From positions 372,001-436,000 of the forward strand of contig NZ_JAIGNN010000001.1 of assembly GCF_019711565.1 (NCBI RefSeq): a stretch of DNA of 64,000 nucleotides. Direction: 5' to 3'. The stretch comes from Qipengyuania proteolytica (lineage in GTDB: Bacteria > Pseudomonadota > Alphaproteobacteria > Sphingomonadales > Sphingomonadaceae). This document shows, in pieces, positions 17,143 to 27,745 of the stretch. The notes under the pieces are model-generated. The model worked only from the letters and a program-made list of their open reading frames with translations. It searched no databases and was not told the DNA's origin. Each line of letters opens with the position of its first letter. Position 1 is the stretch's first letter. The position numbers and the translations under genes were made by a program.

Positions 17143-18753
17143 CTAGCGCAGCGCCTTGGGGGTATCGGCCCTGTCGATCTCGCGCAGCGGCTCTTCGGAA
17201 GCAACTTCGTTAGCGGTCGGCTGCAGGTCGGCCAGAGCCGCGCCCGCCTCGACCTGGCGCAGCGTCTCGAGCGTCTGGCGGAAGCGCTGGAGCTCCGCAC
17301 CCGACAATTGCGCGCGGGTGACGTATTTGACCGAGGACGGATCGACCGCGCGCCCGCCGCGATACATTTCGTAATGGAGGTGGGCACCGGTGGAGAGGCC
17401 GGTCGAGCCGACATAGCCGATCACCTGCCCGCGCCGCACGGCCTGCCCCGCGCTCACCGCCATCCGGCTCATGTGGCAATAGCGGGTGTCGATCCCGCCG
17501 CCGTGGCGCAGCTTCACGGCATTGCCGCAGCCGCCCGCACGGCCGGCCGAGAGCACGCGCCCGTCGGTCACGGCGACGATCGGCGTGCCGTAGCTCGCCT
17601 TGTAGTCGAGCCCGGAGTGCATCCGGCGATAGCCGAGGATCGGATGGCGGCGCATACCGTAGCGCGAGGTGGTGCGGCCCGGCACGGGGGCCATCAGGCC
17701 GCCGCGCTGCTCGCCGACGCCCGAAGCCTCGTAGAACTGCCCGTCCTTGCCCCAGCGCATCAGCTGCACCTTCGGCTTTTCGCCGCGGTCGATGCCGGCG
17801 AAGAGCAGCTGGCCCGCCTGGCGCTCACCAGTAGCGGCACGGCGATGGGCGAGGATGAAGTCGAACGTGTCGGTCGAGCGGATGTCGCGGTCGAGATTCA
17901 CATACTGGCCGAGCGTCTTGAGATAGGCCTGCACCGCGCTGGCGGGCGCGCCGGCGGCGCGGGCCGAGCGGTAGAGGCTGTCGCCCACCACGCCGCGAAT
18001 GCGCAGCGGGGTCTCGTCCACGCGGATGGGTTTGCGGATCAGGGTGAGCGGCCCGCTCTCGTCCAGCCGCGCAACCGAGAGCTCGAGATCGAAGCGTGCG
18101 CGGAAGGCCAGCTTCTCCAGCGCGCGCGGCTCGCCGGGCCCGGTGCGGCGGCCGAGCACGATGTCCACCTTGGTACCCGATTCGATATCCGAGAGCGGCA
18201 TGGCGCGGCCGACCATGTCGGTGACCAGCCGCGTGTCGTCGCTGCCGAGACCGGCGCGGCGCAGCATGCGCTCGAAAGCGTCGCCATTGGCAAGCGTGGC
18301 CTCGAGCTCGATACGCGGGCGCTCGGGCGCTTCGGCGAGCGGCTCGACCAGCGCGGTCGCGCCCATGTGACGGCCGCTGTCCGCACCGAGCGCGAGCGGC
18401 ATGATCATCTGGCTGCGGTATTCCGCCCTCACGGCGTCATCGACATGCGCGGGCGGCGCGGCTTCGAGCGGTGCGAAATCCGGCCAGAAGGCCAGCGCGA
18501 CCGCGGAGAGGCCGACAAACGTGCCGAGACCGCGAAACCAGCGGCCGCTACCGATATCGCTACCGAGATCGGGGGCGAGATCGAGCGTGTGGAGACGTGC
18601 CGAGACTCGGTCGCGCGTGGCCGCCCACGAGAATGCGGGCAGGGCAATGCGGGGCAGGACCTGGTCGAGCGAGAGCGCAGCGGCACTCGCGCCGGGTCCG
18701 CCGGTCGCTTGTTCGCCCATGCTCTCGTTGCTGTCCCCGTGGGACGTAAACAC
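17143..18753 (-). CDS. M23 family metallopeptidase (LytM-type), membrane-anchored
   Basis: 536 residues from a GTG at 18753 with GGAGGG six bases upstream. An ATG at 18771 (longer) or 18720 (shorter) is possible. A membrane helix lies near residue 75-90 (GLGTFVGLSAVALAFWP). The periplasmic middle part resembles the OapA/LysM-like region of MepM relatives. The C-terminal LytM domain has the zinc site RMHSGLDYKA (H-x3-D) and HLHYEMYRGG. Such enzymes cut peptidoglycan cross-links or regulate amidases at division. The gene is divergent from the SUV3-like helicase. Confidence 0.88.
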   Translation of the reverse strand: MFTSHGDSNESMGEQATGGPGASAAALSLDQVLPRIALPAFSWAATRDRVSARLHTLDLAPDLGSDIGSGRWFRGLGTFVGLSAVALAFWPDFAPLEAAPPAHVDDAVRAEYRSQMIMPLALGADSGRHMGATALVEPLAEAPERPRIELEATLANGDAFERMLRRAGLGSDDTRLVTDMVGRAMPLSDIESGTKVDIVLGRRTGPGEPRALEKLAFRARFDLELSVARLDESGPLTLIRKPIRVDETPLRIRGVVGDSLYRSARAAGAPASAVQAYLKTLGQYVNLDRDIRSTDTFDFILAHRRAATGERQAGQLLFAGIDRGEKPKVQLMRWGKDGQFYEASGVGEQRGGLMAPVPGRTTSRYGMRRHPILGYRRMHSGLDYKASYGTPIVAVTDGRVLSAGRAGGCGNAVKLRHGGGIDTRYCHMSRMAVSAGQAVRRGQVIGYVGSTGLSTGAHLHYEMYRGGRAVDPSSVKYVTRAQLSGAELQRFRQTLETLRQVEAGAALADLQPTANEVASEEPLREIDRADTPKALR

Positions 18754-18947
18754 GCCAGACCCTCCGTCCATGGCCCAACCTGCGTGATGGTTCGGCCCGA
18801 CCCTTGCGGGACTTCTGCCCGCATTCCCTGGCAAAACAAAGTAAACACGCGCTTAAGCTGCGGTAATCCGACTCGGTAATGCGACGAAGCGAGGATTGCC
18901 CGCGGCCATCGGTTGCAGCGCGGCTCCGGCACTGCCACTGAGGAGAG

Positions 18948-21452
<2,505 letters not shown>

Positions 21453-21460
21453 CCGGCTAA

Positions 21461-21718
21461 ATGCGGATCGACCGCCTGCTCTGTCATTTGCGCTTCGCGC
21501 GCACCCGGAGCGCGGCGCAGAAGCTGGTCGAACAGGGCTACATCCGCCGTAATGGCGAGCGGGTAACGCGCAGTTCGCTCGACATCCATGTCGGCGACGT
21601 GCTGACGATTCCGCTGGGCAATTTCGTCCGCCTGATCGAGATTCTGGAGCTTCCGGAGCGTCGTGGGCCGCCGCGCGAGGCACAGGCCTGTTATCGGGAG
21701 CTTGACCCCAAAGGATAA
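21461..21718 (+). CDS. S4 domain RNA-binding protein (HslR-like)
   Basis: 85 residues. Nearly the whole protein is an S4 RNA-binding domain: MRIDRLLCHLRFARTRSAAQKLVEQGYIRRNGERV. In E. coli the heat-shock protein HslR (Hsp15) of this family binds stalled 50S subunits carrying nascent chains. It begins 8 bases after the helicase stop, so the two RNA-binding proteins are probably cotranscribed. Confidence 0.88.
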   Translation: MRIDRLLCHLRFARTRSAAQKLVEQGYIRRNGERVTRSSLDIHVGDVLTIPLGNFVRLIEILELPERRGPPREAQACYRELDPKG

Positions 21719-21769
21719 TCGGCCCTAGCAGCGCATTTCAGGGAAACACTTCAAGGGACCAGACTACCC

Positions 21770-22108
21770 ATGACCTATGTCGTCACCGACGCCTGCATCA
21801 AGTGCAAGTACACCGACTGCGTCGAGGTCTGCCCGGTCGACTGTTTCTACGAGGGCGAAAACATGCTCGTCATCAACCCGAGCGAGTGCATCGACTGCGG
21901 CGTGTGCGAGCCCGAATGCCCCGCCGAAGCGATTCTCCCCGATACCGAGGACAATCTCGAGAAGTGGCTCGAGCTCAACACCAAGTTCAGCGCCGAATGG
22001 CCGAACATCACCCAGAGCAAGGAACCGCCTGCGGATGCCGACGAGCACAAGGGCGAGGACGACAAGTACGACAAGTACTTTTCGGCCGAGCCCGGCGAAG
22101 GCGACTGA
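21770..22108 (+). CDS. fdxA: Seven-iron ferredoxin FdxA
   Basis: 112 residues. The cluster motifs are [17 protein letters not shown] (9-25) for the 3Fe-4S site and C-x2-C-x2-C-x3-CP ([12 protein letters not shown], about 40-51) for the 4Fe-4S site. This is the FdxA/FdxII type found beside carD in many alphaproteobacteria. It transfers electrons at low potential in the cytoplasm; the partner is unknown. The C-terminal 50 residues are acidic and lysine-rich, as in relatives. Confidence 0.95.
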   Translation: MTYVVTDACIKCKYTDCVEVCPVDCFYEGENMLVINPSECIDCGVCEPECPAEAILPDTEDNLEKWLELNTKFSAEWPNITQSKEPPADADEHKGEDDKYDKYFSAEPGEGD

Positions 22109-22117
22109 TCGCCCCAC

Positions 22118-22909
22118 TTGCTCGACCGACTGAAAGCCGCCTGGCGCGCGGGTAGCGAGCATACCATCTCGCTCGTCGCCGCGGGGATCGCCTATTACGC
22201 CCTGCTCGCGCTCGTCCCGGCGCTCGGCGCGACTGTGCTCGGCTACGGCCTGTTCGTCAGTCCCGAAACCGTGGTGCGCCATATCGAGCGGCTGACCGAC
22301 CTGCTGCCGCCGAGCGCCGCGTCGCTGATCGGCGACCAGCTGCAGCAGATTTCCAGCGCTTCGGGTGCATCGACCGGGATCGGGCTGATCTTCGCGCTCG
22401 GCCTGGCGCTGTTCGGCGCGCGCGGGGCGGCCAAGGCTCTGCTGACCGGATTCGGCATCGTTTTCGAATCGGAAGAGAGCCGGGGCTTCGTGCGCGGCAA
22501 TCTGGTGGCGCTGGCCATCACCTTCGCGGGCGCGGCGGGGCTGATCGGCCTCGCCGCCCTGCTTGCGGCCAGTGCTGCCTTGCCCGGACCGGTCGCGCCG
22601 CTGGTCGGGCTGCTCCTGCTCGGCCTGTCGGCCACGGCCGGCGCGATGCTGCTCTACCGCTACGCTCCGCCGCAAGCGGAGCCCCAGTGGTCTGCCGCGC
22701 TGCGGGGAGCGCTTGTTTTTACTGGCCTTTGGATCGCCGCCACGGCGGGCTTTGCATTCTACGCCGCGAATTTCGCCGACTACAACGCGACCTATGGCTC
22801 GCTCGGCGCGGTCGTTGCGCTGCTGACCTGGTTCTGGGCGAGCGGCTTCGCGCTTCTTCTCGGTGCCGAACTTGTCGTGCAGGATTCGCGGGCGCACGGC
22901 GACTCATAG
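22118..22909 (+). CDS. YihY/BrkB family inner-membrane protein
   Basis: 263 residues from a TTG at 22118. An in-frame stop lies 9 bases upstream and no ATG exists near the N-terminus. The family opening is HTISLVAAGIAYYALLALVPALGA (18-42), and five to six membrane helices follow. TGLWIAATAGFAFYAANFADYNATYGSLGAVVALLTWFWASGF is the conserved C-terminal region. The family has been called RNase BN or virulence factor BrkB, but its biochemical role is unsettled. The gene follows fdxA by 9 bases. Confidence 0.87.
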   Translation: MLDRLKAAWRAGSEHTISLVAAGIAYYALLALVPALGATVLGYGLFVSPETVVRHIERLTDLLPPSAASLIGDQLQQISSASGASTGIGLIFALGLALFGARGAAKALLTGFGIVFESEESRGFVRGNLVALAITFAGAAGLIGLAALLAASAALPGPVAPLVGLLLLGLSATAGAMLLYRYAPPQAEPQWSAALRGALVFTGLWIAATAGFAFYAANFADYNATYGSLGAVVALLTWFWASGFALLLGAELVVQDSRAHGDS

Positions 22910-22952
22910 GCCCATCGTTACAACGACTCGCAATATCCGCACTTTCGTGCTA

Positions 22953-22958
22953 TATAAT
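22953..22958 (+). promoter_or_regulatory. Candidate -10 element upstream of carD
   Basis: TATAAT is a perfect -10 hexamer in the 216-base gap before carD. The matching -35 at 16-18 base spacing is poor (GCAATA or similar). It would give a leader of about 160 bases, which is long for this genome. Confidence 0.4.
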
Positions 22959-23125
22959 GCAACAACCAAACCGGTTTGCTCCCGGTCAGGTGTGATAGAA
23001 GAAAGGGCGCGCCACCAGCAACGCCGAAATTCCGTGACCTTCCGCGCCCCTGATTCCCAGCGGCGGCGGACGGGTTTCTTCGACGTTCCTTCCCCCCCGG
23101 GCCGCCCGACGAAAGGATGGATTGC

Positions 23126-23659
23126 ATGGCAAGCAAGGCTGATGCCTTCGACGTTGGCGATTACGTTGTCTACCCCAAGCACGGCGTGGGCCGTGTGATC
23201 GAACTGCAGAGCGAGGAAATCGCCGGCATGCAGCTCGAACTCTACGTGCTGCGCTTCGAAAAGGAGCGCATGACGCTCCGCGTTCCGGTGAACAAGGTCG
23301 AATCGATCGGCATGCGCAAGCTGTCGAGCGACAAGACGCTCAAGGAAGCGATGGAAACCCTCAAGGGCAAGCCCAAGGTCAAGCGCACCATGTGGTCGCG
23401 CCGCGCGCAGGAATACGAAGCCAAGATCAATTCCGGCGAAATCGTCCTGATCGCGGAAGTGACCCGCGACCTGTTCCGCCCGGACGACCAGCCCGAGCAG
23501 AGCTATTCGGAGCGCCAGATCTTCGAAGCGGCGTCGAGCCGTCTCGCCCGCGAACTCGCGGCGATGGAAAAGACCGACGAGCCGACCGCACTCGAAAAAA
23601 TCCTCGACGTGCTGCGCGAGCATGCGCCGCAATATTACGAGAACACCGAAGAAGCCTGA
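23126..23659 (+). CDS. carD: CarD family transcriptional regulator
   Basis: 177 residues from the ATG at 23126 (MASKADAFDVGDYVVYPKHGVG). An earlier in-frame ATG at 23117 overlaps the ribosome binding site AAAGGA, so the later start is preferred. The N-terminal Tudor-like CarD/TRCF domain (about 10-70) binds RNA polymerase beta, and the C-terminal helical domain contacts DNA at promoters. Homologues stabilise open complexes, often at rRNA promoters. A clear terminator follows the stop. Confidence 0.93.
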   Translation: MASKADAFDVGDYVVYPKHGVGRVIELQSEEIAGMQLELYVLRFEKERMTLRVPVNKVESIGMRKLSSDKTLKEAMETLKGKPKVKRTMWSRRAQEYEAKINSGEIVLIAEVTRDLFRPDDQPEQSYSERQIFEAASSRLARELAAMEKTDEPTALEKILDVLREHAPQYYENTEEA

Positions 23660-23688
23660 TCGACAGGCCGCCTTCGGGGATCGACAGA

Positions 23689-23718
23689 GGGGCCGCTCCG
23701 CAAGGGGCGGCCCTTTTT
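23689..23718 (+). terminator. Rho-independent terminator of carD
   Basis: GGGGCCGC (23689-23696) pairs with GCGGCCC (23707-23713), extended by the inner bases around a GCAA loop, and is followed by TTTTT. It lies 30 bases after the carD stop. Confidence 0.9.
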
Positions 23719-23795
23719 GCATGGGTTGAACTGCGAGCCTCGCTGTATTACATCGCCAATACGGACTGTTCAGGACAGCATGAGGACTTCACCCG

Positions 23796-24632
23796 ATGAA
23801 GCTGCACAAGATTTTCAAGGGCCTCGCGCCCATCGCCGCCCTCGCCGGAGCCGCCCTTGTGAGCGGTTGCGACGGCGTCAACATCCAGATCGGCGACAAG
23901 GAGGGCGTTCCGCTTGCCGAACTCGACATGGCCGGCAAGGCACCGACCGAACTTGTCCTGGCCAGTCCGGACCAAGTCATCGTGACCGAGGGCGACACGC
24001 TCGATATCGCCGTGTCGGGCGATGACGAAGTCGTCGATTCGCTCCGTTTCTCGCTCGATGACGACACGCTCGGCATCCATCGCGAGAAAAACTGGAAGGG
24101 CAACGGCATCGCCACCGTGCGCGTCACCATGCCGAGCCTGCGGGCGATCGTGCTTGCCGGATCGGGCACGGTCCAGGCTGCCCGCATGCGCGGGAAGGCG
24201 GAAGTCACCGTGGCCGGATCGGGCAGTGTGAAGGTGACGGATATGGCCGCCGAAAGCCTCGACGCGACCATCGCCGGTTCGGGCGATCTCGAGGCGAGCG
24301 GCACGGCCGAGACGCTCGACCTGACCATCGCCGGTTCGGGCGAGGCGCGCATGGCGGGCCTGACCGTCGACCGGGCCGATGTGTCGGTGGCCGGATCGGG
24401 AGATGCGGTGTTTACGTCGAACGGGAAGGTCGAGGCGAATATCGTCGGATCGGGTGACATCACGGTCAATGGCCGCGCCAACTGCACGGTCAGTGCCATG
24501 GGTTCGGGCAAGCTGAACTGCCGTACCGTCTCCGACGCGCCTGAAGCGACCGAGGAAACCGACGCGCCCGCCGCCCCCGAGGCACCGGACGCGCCCGAGG
24601 CTCCCGCAGCGCCTGACGCCCCCGCCACCTGA
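23796..24632 (+). CDS. GIN-domain (DUF2807) lipoprotein
   Basis: 278 residues. A signal sequence ends in the lipobox LVSGC (cysteine about residue 25), so it should be lipid-anchored. Residues 45-245 form the head GIN domain, an auto-transporter-adhesin-like beta-helix with repeated V/I-AGSG turns (LAGSGTVQA, VAGSGSVKV, IAGSGDLEA, IAGSGEARM, VAGSGDAVF, VGSGDI). The last 40 residues are Ala/Pro/Asp/Glu-rich and disordered. Family function is not established. It is probably transcribed alone, since the carD terminator lies upstream. Confidence 0.88.
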   Translation: MKLHKIFKGLAPIAALAGAALVSGCDGVNIQIGDKEGVPLAELDMAGKAPTELVLASPDQVIVTEGDTLDIAVSGDDEVVDSLRFSLDDDTLGIHREKNWKGNGIATVRVTMPSLRAIVLAGSGTVQAARMRGKAEVTVAGSGSVKVTDMAAESLDATIAGSGDLEASGTAETLDLTIAGSGEARMAGLTVDRADVSVAGSGDAVFTSNGKVEANIVGSGDITVNGRANCTVSAMGSGKLNCRTVSDAPEATEETDAPAAPEAPDAPEAPAAPDAPAT

Positions 24633-24686
24633 GTTCATCGACGGGCAAACCGAAATCCGCTAGGCGGCGCAGCGAAAGGAATTCCG

Positions 24687-25016
24687 ATGCGCCGCCTGGT
24701 CATTTTCGCCCTCCTGCCCGCCACGGTCCTCTTGCAGGGCTGTATCGCCAAGACGGCGTACAATGTCGCCACTGCGCCCGTGCGCGTGGCCGCCAGGGGC
24801 GTCGATCTCGCTACCACCAGCCAGTCCGAAGCCGACGAGAAGCGGGGCCGCGAACTGCGCAAGCGCGAGGAACGCCTCGGCAAGCTCGAGCGGGATTACG
24901 AGCGGCAGCTCGACGAATGCGAGGACGGCAGCCGCCGCGCCTGCGACCAGGCACGCAACACCTACGCGGAAATGCAGCAGATCATCCCGACCATCCCGGT
25001 CGAGCCCGAGGGCTAA
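24687..25016 (+). CDS. Small lipoprotein of unknown function
   Basis: 109 residues. The signal sequence RLVIFALLPATVLLQGC ends in a lipobox with cysteine near residue 19. The mature part is a charged helix (EADEKRGRELRKREERLGKLERDYERQLDEC), probably coiled coil, with two further cysteines at about 77 and 84 that could form a disulfide. I do not recognise a named family. The stop overlaps the convergent TsaC/Sua5 stop by 4 bases. Confidence 0.75.
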   Translation: MRRLVIFALLPATVLLQGCIAKTAYNVATAPVRVAARGVDLATTSQSEADEKRGRELRKREERLGKLERDYERQLDECEDGSRRACDQARNTYAEMQQIIPTIPVEPEG

Positions 25017-25939
25017 TCGGGCGGCGTCGCGGCTCGGCGCAGCCGGTCGTTGATCGCTATGCCGATGCCCTCCTCCGGAATCGGCGCGACGGCGATGCGC
25101 GGTTTTTCCGAACGCGCCCCTTCGTGGAGGCAGGCATAGAGGCGCGCGGCGGCCTCGGTCAGGCTGCCGCTGGACGATAGGGTACAATCCCCGCCGATCG
25201 CGCCGAAGCCGATCATGAAGTCGTCTGGCGCAACTTCGGTCGCGTCGAGGCGCACGGGCTTGCTGGGCGCATAATGGCTGGCGAGCTGACCGGGGGCTTC
25301 GATTCCGTCGGCAGAGGCTGTTGTCCCGAAATCAAGCGGACCCGGGCGCAAGACTTCGATCCGACCATCGTCACGCACGGCGACGATCGTCGACTCCAGG
25401 CCGCTCTTGCAAGGCCCTCCGTCGAGGATAGCGTCGATGCGGCCATCGAGGGAGGCCAGCACGTGTCCGGCCGTGGTCGGGCTAATGAAGCCGCTTCGAT
25501 TTGCGGAAGGGGCCGCGAGCGGGAAAGCACATTCTGCGAGCAGCTGCCGCATCACGGGATGAGCGGGACACCGCAGCGCGACCGTAGGTAGTCCGGCAGA
25601 CACGGAAGAGGCCAGACGCGCATCGTCGCACCGCGGCAAGACCAAGGTCAGCGGCCCTGGCCAATACTTTCTCGCCAATTCCTCTGCTGTGGGGTTGAAC
25701 GCACCGTGGGTTCTCGCCTGCTCCACGCTCTGCACATGCACGATCAGAGGGTTGAAACTCGGCCGCCCCTTCGCCTCGTAGATGCGCGCCACCGCCGCGT
25801 CGTCATCGGCGCGGGCGGCGAGGCCGTAGACCGTCTCGGTCGGCACGGCGACGAGGCCGCCATCGCGCAGTATCCGGGCCGCGCGCGCGATTCCCGTCGC
25901 GTCCGCCAGTATCGTTTCCGTAGCGTATTTGCCGACCAT
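25013..25939 (-). CDS. L-threonylcarbamoyladenylate synthase (Sua5/YwlC type)
   Basis: 308 residues. It forms threonylcarbamoyl-AMP from threonine, bicarbonate and ATP, the first step of t6A37 modification of ANN-decoding tRNAs. The YrdC core (about 15-200) has GLVAVPTETVYGLAARA, KGRPSFNPLIVHV, YWPGPLTLVL and SANRSGFISPT. A linker with PGQLASHYAPSKPV leads to the C-terminal Sua5 domain, which makes it the long Sua5 type rather than TsaC. It is divergent from the acyl-CoA dehydrogenase gene (47-base gap). Confidence 0.92.
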   Translation of the reverse strand: MVGKYATETILADATGIARAARILRDGGLVAVPTETVYGLAARADDDAAVARIYEAKGRPSFNPLIVHVQSVEQARTHGAFNPTAEELARKYWPGPLTLVLPRCDDARLASSVSAGLPTVALRCPAHPVMRQLLAECAFPLAAPSANRSGFISPTTAGHVLASLDGRIDAILDGGPCKSGLESTIVAVRDDGRIEVLRPGPLDFGTTASADGIEAPGQLASHYAPSKPVRLDATEVAPDDFMIGFGAIGGDCTLSSSGSLTEAAARLYACLHEGARSEKPRIAVAPIPEEGIGIAINDRLRRAATPPD

Positions 25940-25986
25940 GCCCGCGCGCTATATCTGGGCGGAAGGAAAGCCAAGAGGGAAGCCAC

Positions 25987-27726
25987 GTGACCTATACCGC
26001 CGCCACCCAGGACCAGCTGCTCGCCATCCGCGTGAATGCCGGAATCGAGGAGCTCGCGCAGTCGGAAAGATACGCCGCCGCCGAACCCGACATGGTCGAG
26101 GCGATCGTCGAGGGCATCGGCCAGTTCGCCGCAGGCGAGTGGGCGCCGCTCAACCGCGTGGGCGATCTGGAGGGCGCGAAGCTGGAGAACGGCGTGGTGC
26201 GCCTGCCCGACGGCTTCGAGGCAGCCTATCACGCCTATGTCGAGCAAGGCTGGAACGCGATTTCGGGTCCGGTCGAGTTCGGCGGGCAGGGCCTGCCCTT
26301 CACCCTGTCGTGCAACGTGCTCGAGAACCTCGGCACGGCGAACATGGCCTTCAACCTCCTCCCCATGCTGAGCGTCGGCGCGATCGAAGCGCTCGAACAC
26401 CACGGCTCGAAGGAGCTGCAGGACAAGTATCTGCCGAAACTGGTCAGCGGCGAATGGTCGGGGACGATGAATCTCACCGAGCCGCAGGCGGGCTCCGATG
26501 TCGGCGCGCTGCGTTCCACCGCGGTACCGATCGAAGACGGCGAACATGCGGGCAAGTATCGCATCACGGGGCAGAAGATCTACATCACCTGGGGCGAGCA
26601 CGAGCTGTCGAAGAACATCATCCACCTCGTCCTCGCGCGCCTGCCCGATGCGCCGGAGGGGAGTCGCGGCATCTCGCTCTTCATTGTGCCCAAGTATCAT
26701 GTGAAACCGGACGGCACGCCGGGTGCGCGCAACGACCTGCGCTGCGTCAGCATCGAGCACAAGCTGGGCATCAACGCCTCGCCCACCTGCGTGATGAGCT
26801 ATGGCGACAATGGCGCATGCATCGGCGAGCTCGTCGGGGCCCCGAACCGCGGACTCGCGGCGATGTTCACGATGATGAACAACGCGCGCATCAATGTCGG
26901 CAACCAGGGTGTGCAGATCGGCGAGCGCGCGACCCAACAGGCGCTCGGCTATGCGCGCGACCGCGTCCAGTCGGCGCGCGCCGGATCGCCCGATCGCGCG
27001 CCGGTGGCAATTGTCGAACACCCCGACGTGCGCCGCATGCTGCTGCGCATGAAGGTGCTGACCGAAGGCGCGCGCGCCCTGCTCTACTACACCGCCGGAC
27101 AGGTCGACCGCGGCACGCTGGGCGACGCCGATGCGGCAGCGCGCGGCGAGGTGCTCACCCCGCTGATCAAGGCCTGGGGCACCGATATAGGCATCGAGGT
27201 CGCCAGCCTCGGCGTCCAGGTCCATGGCGGCATGGGCTTCGTCGAGGAAACCGGTGCAGCCCAGCATTGGCGCGATTCGCGCATTGCCCCGATCTATGAA
27301 GGCACCAACGGCATCCAGGCCGCCGACCTCGTCACCCGCAAGCTGAGCATGGACGACGGAAAGGCGCTGATCGGCCTGACCGAGGCCATTGCACGCGATT
27401 GCGCCGACGAACCCGCGCTCTTCGCGCTCGCAGGGGATTGTGCGGCGGTTGCGAAATGGATGCGCGAAGAGGCAAGCCTCGATGATCGGCTGGCCGGCTC
27501 GGTGCCCTTCTGCACCATGCTCGCCGTCGCGGTGGCCGGATGGCAGCTCCTGCTCCAGAAGCGCGCGGTCGACGCCGGAGCCGCCCCCGCGATTGCAGCA
27601 AGCAAGCAGGCCACGGTCCGCTTCTTCCTCGACCGGATCGTGCCTGAAGCCGCGGGCCTCAAGGCTGGCGCGATTGCCGGCGGCGCGGCGCTCTACGAAC
27701 TGCAGACCGCGCAGCTCCTCGGCTAG
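25987..27726 (+). CDS. Acyl-CoA dehydrogenase (FadE-like)
   Basis: 579 residues from a GTG. N-terminal helical domain, beta-barrel with the FAD-contacting NLTEPQAGSDVGALRST (about 155-172), and a C-terminal helical domain. The catalytic base region is IAPIYEGTNGIQAADLV (Glu about 438), and GVQVHGGMGFVEETG precedes it. The C-terminal extension after about 470 is typical of the 580-600-residue group. It oxidises acyl-CoA to enoyl-CoA in beta-oxidation; chain length is not evident. No electron transfer flavoprotein genes are in the window. Confidence 0.92.
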   Translation: MTYTAATQDQLLAIRVNAGIEELAQSERYAAAEPDMVEAIVEGIGQFAAGEWAPLNRVGDLEGAKLENGVVRLPDGFEAAYHAYVEQGWNAISGPVEFGGQGLPFTLSCNVLENLGTANMAFNLLPMLSVGAIEALEHHGSKELQDKYLPKLVSGEWSGTMNLTEPQAGSDVGALRSTAVPIEDGEHAGKYRITGQKIYITWGEHELSKNIIHLVLARLPDAPEGSRGISLFIVPKYHVKPDGTPGARNDLRCVSIEHKLGINASPTCVMSYGDNGACIGELVGAPNRGLAAMFTMMNNARINVGNQGVQIGERATQQALGYARDRVQSARAGSPDRAPVAIVEHPDVRRMLLRMKVLTEGARALLYYTAGQVDRGTLGDADAAARGEVLTPLIKAWGTDIGIEVASLGVQVHGGMGFVEETGAAQHWRDSRIAPIYEGTNGIQAADLVTRKLSMDDGKALIGLTEAIARDCADEPALFALAGDCAAVAKWMREEASLDDRLAGSVPFCTMLAVAVAGWQLLLQKRAVDAGAAPAIAASKQATVRFFLDRIVPEAAGLKAGAIAGGAALYELQTAQLLG

Positions 27727-27745
27727 CCAAGTTGCGCCGCGCGAC

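Noticed and set aside
16129..18879. 916-codon open frame on the plus strand opposite hemB and the M23 peptidase
   Set aside because: It spans two real minus-strand genes and their intergenic gap, and its translation is His/Arg/Asp-rich with no family character. It is a coding shadow caused by high GC.
23117..23125. ATG nine bases upstream of the chosen CarD start
   Set aside because: It sits directly on the AAAGGA ribosome binding site. The next ATG has correct spacing and fits the family N-terminus.
24160..24480. Tandem DNA repeat within the GIN-domain gene
   Set aside because: The repetition is at protein level (AGSG turns); the DNA units are only loosely similar, as expected from a beta-helix rather than a mobile or variable repeat.
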